Assembly (NCBI GenBank): GCA_001931905.2 | Contig: MSJI02000226.1 | Span: 1-59,714 of the forward strand | Length of the DNA: 59,714 nt | Direction of reading: 5' to 3' | Source of the DNA: Cladosporium sp. IMV 00045 | Taxonomy: Eukaryota; Ascomycota; Dothideomycetes; Cladosporiales; Cladosporiaceae | In this document: positions 54,763 to 59,714 of the stretch, one piece after another | Numbering within the stretch: position 1 is the first letter of the stretch | Layout of the letters: every line of letters starts with the position of its first letter | Translations under genes and position numbers: made by a program | Notes under the pieces: model-generated | What the model was told of the DNA's origin: nothing | The model's database searches: none | What the model saw: only the letters and a program-made list of their open reading frames with translations

Positions 54763-57700
54763 ATGAAGACCACAGCCTGGTTGGCGACCCTTGCGAGCGC
54801 TGCTCCGGCGCTCGCAATGCCAGGCCCAAGTGGATTTGCAGGCACAAAACGTGGCAGCTGGAAAAACACATCACCAGCACAATATTTCGACACGCCGCAA
54901 GCCGATGACACACAATCATCCGGGCCAATGAGTTCCTCTTCACTGAGTGAGCCAGCCTCAAATCCGCCCACAACGGAGTCAACATGGGGGAGTCGATTCA
55001 TCGCAGCACTCTTGCAAATAAGCAATCCCAAGGATCGCTTCAGCTATGAGCCAGTTCAATCTGCGACATCAGACCCCTCGCCCGAGGTTGCACCTACGAC
55101 CGTAGTCTCCATGATTACGGAGTATGCATCTGAAACACCGACGGCTGTTCCATACCTCGACGAGAAGACCGTCACCCTTTACGAGACGATCTACGAATCC
55201 GTTTGCTCTCCCCAGAGCTCACCCGTCGACTTTTACAACCCCAACAGCCCCCCGGCTGCGCCAGAGACCCTTTCCAGCTCACAATCAGTACTAACCCCGG
55301 CCCATCCCTATGGACCAAATCACGCTTCTGGCGACAGCATTGTAACCTCGACACTTACCTCCTTCTTCGAAACAACGGCCACGGAGACCGACTTTCACAC
55401 CGTACCTTATTCTGCTGGTTCCGAATTCCCAAGCGCTCCGGTCGGCCAGGCTGGTGGCGATCCATCGCCTGTGCCGACTACTAGCTTGAGGGCGAACCCT
55501 AGCAACTACGGCAACATCCCTCTGACCCACACCACCAAGGGCATTTCACAGGCATCCGAGCCTCCGTCGATGCCATCTGCCCCTTCAAAACATGAGTCTG
55601 TGCCCGAGGCTGGCCCTGCCAGCTCGAGGGCATCCCACGACTCCGCCAAACCTAAGCCACAACCTGCTCCACCCTCAGAATCGCCCTCGCACGGCCAGGA
55701 CTACACGCCGAGTGAGCCTAAGTACTCTGAGGGTGTCGAGTACACCGCCCCGGCTGCAACTTCACAATCACCTTCACATGGTCCGGACGACACGCCCAGC
55801 GAGCCCAACTCATCCGAAGGCGTTGAGTACACCGCCCCGTCTGTACCTTCGTACCCTGTCACTTCAGCTCCCCAGGCAGGACCATCCATTTCTGTGGGTG
55901 TTCCGTCTGAGTCCTTCCCCATTCCTAGCGAAGAGGAGACTCCATCCGAGCCTGCCCCGGTCGAACCCGCCCCCAAGCCAACATCCTGGGTCAACGAAAC
56001 CATCTCAGAGTTCACCAGCGTCTATGCGACTGCTGTCCCCACGACAAGTAGCTGGACCATTAAGAACAGCAACATCACTAGGAGCAGCACGTTCCTAGCT
56101 AACACGACTATGACGAGCGTGTGGACAAGCACCGTTTCAGAAACCCACTCCTCCAAGTTCGTTCCAGGCAAGAACGCTACCATCACTCACCGTCCCGGCC
56201 CTCTTGGCGGAAACTCCAACGCCACTAGAACCGCTGGCAGCTTCACGCCTCCTTCATCCTGCACCGCAAAGCCCACCCAAACAGACTTCTGCATTCCCTG
56301 TGACGGCCAACCCGGTGACGATCCCGATAACTTCTGCGGTTACACCGTCCACGATGACAACTACAAGGTCACTCCCAAGACCTGCCGTACACGCGAGTAC
56401 TTTTTTGAGGTCTCAAACACTACTATTGCACCAGACGGCGTCGAGCGCATTGGCCTTGTGATCAACGGTCAGATGCCCGGTCCCCTCATTGAAGCCAACT
56501 GGGGTGACACTGTTGTCGTTCACCTCGAGAACAAATTGCAGAACAACGGCACCTCCGTCCACTTTCACGGCATCCGCCAGTTCAACACCAACGAAATGGA
56601 TGGCGTACCATCGATCACTCAGTGCGCCCTCGCGCCAGGCGAGAAGATGACGTACACTTTCGTTGCTACCAATTATGGCTCTTCATGGTACCACTCCCAT
56701 TTCGCGCTGCAGACGTACGATGGCGTGTTTGGTCCCATGATCATTCACGGCCCAGACTCTGCAGATTACGACATCGACATGGGCCCTGTCATCCTTCAAG
56801 ACTGGAACCACCAGACTGTGGAAGAAAGATACCACTTCGCCGAGACAATTGGAGACGCACCCACTTTCGGACCTCAGACTCTCGACACCGGCCTGATCAA
56901 CGGCATGAACGTCTGGAGCCCTGACAACGGCACAACCGAAACGGGATCTCGTTTCGAAATGACTTTCCAGCCTGGCAAAACTCACATGCTCCGCGTCGTC
57001 AACACCGCCATTCAGTCCACCTTCAAGTTCCACATTGATGGCCACAAGTTCACTGTCATTTCTTCCGACTTTGTTCCGATCGAACCTTACGAGACCGACA
57101 TCCTCAACGTCAACATCGGCCAACGGTACAACATTCTCGTCAAGGCGGATCAAGAGCCTGGCGACTACTGGATGCGCTCTGATAACCAACGAGCGTGCGC
57201 TGAGCTCCGCAATTCCAGGGACATCAAGGGCATAGTACACTACGAAGGCTTTAGTGGCACCCCGAACACGATCAGTCGCGAGTACACGGATGAATGTGTT
57301 GATGAGCCTTACGAGAAACTCGTTCCTGTCGCTCCCCTCTACGCAGGCCCTCAGACGTCCGAGATTCACAAAAACATCGTCGTTGGCGAAGGGCCAGAAA
57401 CTCCTAATCTCTTCAAATGGAGCCTGGATGGCAATACCTTTCAGTCCCAGTGGGGCGATCCAACGCTCGGAGGCATCTATTGGAACGACACTGTCCCCAG
57501 CTACTCCGGCAACCTCGCCATAGAGGTTGGCGGGAGGAACCGCAAGGAGTGGGTGTACGTCATTGTCGAGTCTCCTGTCCCGCTCCCTCATCCAATCCAT
57601 CTTCACGGCCATGACTCTCTTGTCCTCGCGCAAGGAACCGGACCCTACTCTGACGACGTCGCGCTCAAGCTTGACAACCCTCCTCGACGTGACACCGCAA

Positions 57701-57954
57701 TCATGCCGTTCAATCCTGAGACTGGCGAGGGCGGATATCTCGTAGTAGCTTTCGAGACCGACAACCCTGGGGCTTGGCTGATGCACTGCCACATAGGCTG
57801 GCACGTGTCAATGGGTTTCGCCCTGCAAGTTATCGAACGCAAAGAAGAGATCCGGGAAACCGTCACCGATTCATGTCAGCTTGAGGGGACTTGCAAGTCA
57901 TGGAACCAGTACGCTACATTGAACCACGTTGTCCCGCACGATAGCGGTGTGTAG
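54763..57954 (+). CDS. Laccase-type multicopper oxidase with a long Ser/Pro/Thr-rich N-terminal region
   Basis: Intronless, 1063 residues, about twice the usual laccase length. Residues 1-18 are a signal peptide (MKTTAWLATLASAAPALA). Residues 20-495 are Ser/Thr/Pro-rich, probably heavily O-glycosylated. From about 500 it is a full three-domain laccase: Cys-rich lead (CxPCDGQPGDD...FCGY), HFHGIRQ (600, 602), WYHSHF (644, 646), HPIHLHGHD (943-951) and HCHIGWHVSMGF (1008-1019), so all four copper sites are complete. The residue ten after the T1 cysteine is Phe1019. The chain ends in DSGV, the form of the C-terminal DSG-(I/L/V) plug of ascomycete laccases. Likely secreted or wall-associated; oxidises phenols with O2. 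It may act in pigment or phenol metabolism (inference). Confidence 0.94.
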   Translation: MKTTAWLATLASAAPALAMPGPSGFAGTKRGSWKNTSPAQYFDTPQADDTQSSGPMSSSSLSEPASNPPTTESTWGSRFIAALLQISNPKDRFSYEPVQSATSDPSPEVAPTTVVSMITEYASETPTAVPYLDEKTVTLYETIYESVCSPQSSPVDFYNPNSPPAAPETLSSSQSVLTPAHPYGPNHASGDSIVTSTLTSFFETTATETDFHTVPYSAGSEFPSAPVGQAGGDPSPVPTTSLRANPSNYGNIPLTHTTKGISQASEPPSMPSAPSKHESVPEAGPASSRASHDSAKPKPQPAPPSESPSHGQDYTPSEPKYSEGVEYTAPAATSQSPSHGPDDTPSEPNSSEGVEYTAPSVPSYPVTSAPQAGPSISVGVPSESFPIPSEEETPSEPAPVEPAPKPTSWVNETISEFTSVYATAVPTTSSWTIKNSNITRSSTFLANTTMTSVWTSTVSETHSSKFVPGKNATITHRPGPLGGNSNATRTAGSFTPPSSCTAKPTQTDFCIPCDGQPGDDPDNFCGYTVHDDNYKVTPKTCRTREYFFEVSNTTIAPDGVERIGLVINGQMPGPLIEANWGDTVVVHLENKLQNNGTSVHFHGIRQFNTNEMDGVPSITQCALAPGEKMTYTFVATNYGSSWYHSHFALQTYDGVFGPMIIHGPDSADYDIDMGPVILQDWNHQTVEERYHFAETIGDAPTFGPQTLDTGLINGMNVWSPDNGTTETGSRFEMTFQPGKTHMLRVVNTAIQSTFKFHIDGHKFTVISSDFVPIEPYETDILNVNIGQRYNILVKADQEPGDYWMRSDNQRACAELRNSRDIKGIVHYEGFSGTPNTISREYTDECVDEPYEKLVPVAPLYAGPQTSEIHKNIVVGEGPETPNLFKWSLDGNTFQSQWGDPTLGGIYWNDTVPSYSGNLAIEVGGRNRKEWVYVIVESPVPLPHPIHLHGHDSLVLAQGTGPYSDDVALKLDNPPRRDTAIMPFNPETGEGGYLVVAFETDNPGAWLMHCHIGWHVSMGFALQVIERKEEIRETVTDSCQLEGTCKSWNQYATLNHVVPHDSGV
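55681..55839 (+). repeat. Two diverged 29-residue repeats in the laccase stalk
   Basis: Residues 307-330 and 336-359 share SPSHG, TPSEP and SEGVEYTAP in the same order with a period of 29 residues (87 bp). Synonymous positions differ widely, so the duplication is not recent. Confidence 0.85.
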
Positions 57955-59544
57955 TTCGATGTAGATTGCTGCCACTTGTTGGTGCCATTGCTCGCCTGAG
58001 CAGTGCCCTTTCGTACTTTGTCCTGCGACACGCCCTGGGAGCGCACGCACCTGGCCTACTTCTTGTCTTCGACTTCGACCCGCGCATTATTATTATTATT
58101 TGATGCGCACTTGTTGTGCTTTCTACTTGATGAAGCGTTCTCTGCGACTCGTTTTCTCCAACACCGGGGACCAAATTTGCATTCGACTTTAACGACCTCT
58201 TTCGCAACACGTCTTAGCCTTAGCGCGGATGGATGACTGCATACTAACGATTTAAAACAGCATGGGCGCCGGTTCCCCAGGATTGAATTTGAAGGAGATG
58301 GATGACCAGCGCCATTTCCAGGCCTGGAAGGAATTGTTCGCGCGGATTGATGGTTTGTATAGACATTTCACGCCCTTGCTCCGAGTTGTTCGGCCGGGAT
58401 TTCTAGCTCTTTTCGCACCACATGGAGAACAGGCTCCTTTCTCCTTTCCTGACCGTACCCTTCGATGGGTCTATGGTTTTCAGGTTGATTGTGCACGGCG
58501 TTATATGGGCATGTATTTCTATACCAGGTCTAGACTTTTGCTAGACCGTGATCAATTCACATCTTTCCGTCATCTGCTTCTTTCATCCCTTTCACTTTAA
58601 ATCACATTGAAACCTTTCACGTGCGATCTGTGGAGTCTCTCGGGCGCTCCCGCAAACCTCTCTCTACGAGTGTTCATAAACATGTGCTAATATAGCGGTA
58701 CCCTCTCGGCGGTATAGGATTGGGTCAAAAATTCAGAGCCGAGGATAGCTGCTATAAAGATGCTACAGAGAGAGGATCGAATTTCAACATCGATCTCAGC
58801 GGTTTAGAAAAAATTTAAGTAGACTAGACATGAGGATCATTGCACATAGGGCATTCGGGAAGGCTAACATTTCTCGAGCTATCTCAGCTGTAGCCAATCT
58901 ATTCATGTGCCTAAGGGCGAGGATAGCTATGTACATGTGTTTTGAAGAAAGACTGAACTCCCGAGCAACAATGATATTCATCTCATTAGTTCGTGAGTGA
59001 GGATAGTTGCACACATGCCACGGAGAGAAGCTAACTCCTCACTAGGTATCTCAACGGTCGGCAACTATAGCAGTAGTTCACCTATACCCTCGAGAATCCA
59101 TCGTATTTACACTTCTACAAAACACTTCCCCGTCGTCACTAGTCAATCCCAATAACACCGCGCCTCATAGCGTGTCGCTTAGCCAATCATATTGATCCTG
59201 CGGCGGCTCTCGGCTCCCGGCCCCAGCCTTAAAGCCACAATGCCGCTCCCGAGTACGAGCAATCGCGTCCTAGGTTTGCTTCTAAACTCTTTAGCAATTT
59301 TTAGCAACTCCCACCAGACCGTACCGTGGTCCTCTCTCGCCTTTCAAGCTCTCAGTGTTCCGGCTGGCCTGCGTTTCCCTACACTGCGTCGTCATGATCC
59401 TCTCCTAGCGTATGGCACTGCCCACGATGCCCTAGCTTTGTAAGTAGTCTCTTTGCTTGCTTCTCCTTGCTGTTTGACATTCGTCTTCCTTCATCTGTGT
59501 CTTTCTCGTTTCACGCCAGAGTGTGCTGGTCGGCGTGGAGAAAG
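57955..59544. other. Laccase 3' flank and intergenic region
   Basis: 1.6 kb. The frame at 58262-58600 (plus, 112 codons) has no domain and is probably accidental. The AT-richer part from 58680 holds a degenerate tandem repeat (separate entry). The segment 59100-59544 is presumably promoter and leader of the partial gene at the right edge. Confidence 0.55.
58741..59085. repeat. Degenerate tandem repeat, period about 80-90 bp, four copies
   Basis: Copies start at 58741, 58832, 58919 and 58999, each with GAGGAT(A/C), spacing 91, 87 and 80 bp. Copies 2 and 4 align over about 70 bp: a TTGCACA segment, then GCTAAC, CTCGAG/CTCACTAGG, TATCTCA and CAA(T)CTAT, in the same order. Copies 1 and 3 share the start and the ATCTCA region. 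Non-coding; could be an old minisatellite or the remnant of a small mobile element. Confidence 0.65.
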
Positions 59545-59714
59545 ATGCTCTTCAAATTACCTCCCTCGCTGCTCGCCCTGGTCTTCTGCGTGCTGGAAAG
59601 CGGAACGGTGGCGGCAGATCCTGCCCCGGCGCCACACTATGGGAACATCGCTGGTTATATTGCTTCGGGACTAGGGGCCAACAATGGATCTTCGAGCCCT
59701 ACACCTTCATTAGC
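59545..59714 (+). CDS. Secreted protein, 3' partial at window end
   Basis: ATG 59545 opens a frame that runs past the window end (56 codons seen). Residues 1-25 look like a signal peptide (MLFKLPPSLLALVFCVLESG with an Ala-Ala cleavage region). The mature start is Pro/Ala-rich (ADPAPAPHYGN) and soon becomes Ser/Pro/Asn-rich (NNGSSSPTP), with a glycosylation-type site. Too short to place in a family; a secreted or cell-wall protein is likely. The frame upstream of the ATG stays open for eight codons but has no alternative start of note. Confidence 0.6.
   Translation, partial: MLFKLPPSLLALVFCVLESGTVAADPAPAPHYGNIAGYIASGLGANNGSSSPTPSL

Noticed and set aside
56683..57804. 373-codon open frame antisense to the laccase
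   Set aside because: Overlaps the copper-binding domains; composition is that of a reversed coding frame.
58262..58600. 112-codon plus-strand frame after the laccase, preceded by an AAACAG acceptor-like site
   Set aside because: Could be a 3' UTR exon at best; the protein has no recognised feature and the stop of the laccase is in the family-typical place.
1..59714. CRISPR arrays, integrated viral genes, intact transposons or rRNA
   Set aside because: No regular direct repeats with spacers, no reverse transcriptase, transposase or viral protein motifs, and no rRNA-like sequence were recognised.

Overview
The window is nuclear DNA of a filamentous ascomycete (Pezizomycotina; Dothideomycetes is my guess, not shown by the sequence). 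Protein-coding genes sit on both strands about 2-4 kb apart. Introns are short (52-132 nt) GT-AG introns, many with CTAAC/CTGAC-like branch sites. The protein families are typical of moulds: an A-T-R-R NRPS-like reductase, Zn2Cys6 regulators, a membrane P450, MAPEG, an ascomycete laccase and a CorA-like transporter. I see no integrated virus, intact transposon or CRISPR array.

Layout. 1-2237: Moco-sulfurase-like PLP enzyme, 5' end outside the window. 4738-8277: divergent P450 (-) and MAPEG protein (+). 8430-10194 (-): fungal regulator-like protein without a zinc cluster. 11944-13335 (+): basic/serine-rich protein of unknown function. 14190-18087 (-): four-domain carboxylic acid reductase with the architecture of fungal glycine betaine reductase (ATRR). 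It is divergent from 19820-21738 (+), an unusual Cys-rich/NLS/FAD-oxidoreductase fusion, and is followed by a Zn2Cys6 activator at 22103-24624 (-). 25537-26898 (-): mitochondrial PDK/BCKDK-type kinase, divergent from a USP7/Ubp15 deubiquitinase (27722-31451, +). 31452-35443: no gene found. 35444-35689: small protein with strongly biased codons. 36817-39693 (-): Hid1. 40174-41154 (+): secreted amidohydrolase. 42327-43904 (+): S-adenosylmethionine decarboxylase. 44144-45316 (-): polytopic membrane protein. 45636-47016 (-): FAD monooxygenase that looks broken. 47491-47594 (-): intron-containing tRNA-Glu. 47957-49237 (-): CorA-like transporter. 49970-50521 (-): ankyrin protein. 50775-52308 (+): hydroxyacid-oxoacid transhydrogenase (ADHFE1 type). 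54763-57954 (+): laccase with a very long Ser/Pro/Thr-rich N-terminal region. 58741-59085: degenerate tandem repeat. 59545 to the end (+): start of a secreted protein.

How the genes relate. Most are unrelated housekeeping or accessory genes. The stretch most likely to work as a unit is 14.2-24.6 kb: the ATRR-type enzyme (predicted glycine betaine to choline), a divergent FAD oxidoreductase of the DAO superfamily, and a Zn2Cys6 regulator. The 1.7 kb between the first two carries three CACGTG and two CACATGTG palindromes. Co-regulation or a shared pathway is inference. The P450/MAPEG pair may be a small xenobiotic-handling unit.

Exon boundaries were set by hand from reading frame, GT/AG positions and protein continuity; all joins reported keep frame unless stated. 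No alignment or database search was run, so family names rest on recognised motifs.
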